Below are positions 23,456-23,704 of a stretch of DNA of 23,704 bases, piece after piece. The DNA comes from Bacillota bacterium. Its GTDB lineage: Bacteria; Bacillota; Dethiobacteria; DTU022. Position 1 is the first letter of the stretch; every line of letters begins with the position of its first letter. The notes below the pieces were generated by a model. The model worked only from the letters and a program-made list of their open reading frames with translations, did not search any database and was not told the origin of the DNA. The position numbers were made by a program, and so were the translations under genes. The stretch spans positions 1 through 23,704 of the forward strand of contig JAAZPS010000162.1 of NCBI GenBank assembly GCA_012797095.1, written 5' to 3'.

Positions 23456-23704
23456 TCAGGAAAGCAAAAAATGACCCAGGGTATTGATCCGATCCTGCTC
23501 CAGGGTGATGATATCCTCCAGCTTGTAATCCAGAAGGCTGCACAGGGCAGCAAGATAGAAAAAATGATTGCCAAATTCTTCGGCAATGACCTCCCGGCAG
23601 TGATCACAAAGTGCGCCTTTGATCTGCGAATCCATGTACTTAGTGCAATCCTTGAGCGAATCTTTCTGCGGAAATTGTTGCTTGATGGCGTTGATCGAGA
23701 TACA
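23456..23704 (-). CDS. C-terminal part of an unidentified gene, perhaps MazG-like (partial)
   Basis: On the minus strand a frame enters from the right edge and stays open for 82 codons to the stop at 23456-23458. The protein is helical and well formed, with a CxxC (LCDHCREV) and then EEFGNHFFYLAALCSLLDYK and LEDIITLEQDRIN. The run EExGN..FYLaaL..Lldy.Led resembles the EExxD helix and following helix of MazG-type NTP pyrophosphatases, but Asn replaces the usual Asp. Function is therefore a guess. It could start inside the window at the Met codon 23633-23635, but the open frame continues past the edge. It converges on nfo, with 178 bases between the stops and no clear terminator. Confidence 0.55.
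   Translation of the reverse strand, partial: CISINAIKQQFPQKDSLKDCTKYMDSQIKGALCDHCREVIAEEFGNHFFYLAALCSLLDYKLEDIITLEQDRINTLGHFLLS

Overview
The window looks like chromosome from an anaerobic, high-GC member of the Bacillota (Clostridia side), with an acetogenic or syntrophic way of life. Signs are ClpC of the CtsR/McsB type, a YhaM-type exoribonuclease, a class 1B PyrK/PyrD pair, strong AGGAGG ribosome binding sites with several TTG starts, and a complete acetyl-CoA synthase gene set. I do not assign a genus. All genes read on the + strand except a partial gene at the right edge. I see no tRNA, rRNA, insertion sequence, phage gene or CRISPR array.

Layout. 1-69 is the tail of an upstream gene, probably mcsB. 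105-2546 is clpC. A leader of about 300 bases (2547-2843) holds a probable clpC terminator and two palindromes that could be operators. 2844-11166 is the carbonyl branch of the Wood-Ljungdahl pathway: cooC, acsA, acsB, acsC, acsD and acsE. A 17-bp hairpin (11178-11214) follows, then metV-metF (11285-12869). A 19-bp perfect hairpin (12961-13002) separates these from thl-crt-hbd (13023-15917), the acetoacetyl-CoA to crotonyl-CoA module, which ends at a terminator near 16021. The second half carries a YhaM-like HD exoribonuclease, an unrecognised TPR protein with a TFIIB-like C-terminal helix-turn-helix, a sirtuin, pyrC-pyrK-pyrD and nfo. The C-terminal part of a convergent gene lies at 23456-23704.

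How the genes work together. MetVF reduces methylene-THF to methyl-THF, AcsE moves the methyl group to the corrinoid of AcsCD, AcsA makes CO, and AcsB condenses methyl, CO and CoA into acetyl-CoA. CooC loads nickel. Thl, Crt and Hbd link two acetyl-CoA to crotonyl-CoA in either direction, so the block fits acetogenesis with C4 formation, or butyrate oxidation run into a reversed Wood-Ljungdahl pathway. The sequence alone does not decide the direction. No bcd/etf, hdrABC, rnfC2, fhs or folD is in the window.

I found no clearly new multi-gene system. The best leads are the strong hairpins that cut the pathway operon into segments, the TPR/TFIIB-like protein, a PyrD that lacks the usual flavin-site lysine, and the two palindromes in front of cooC.
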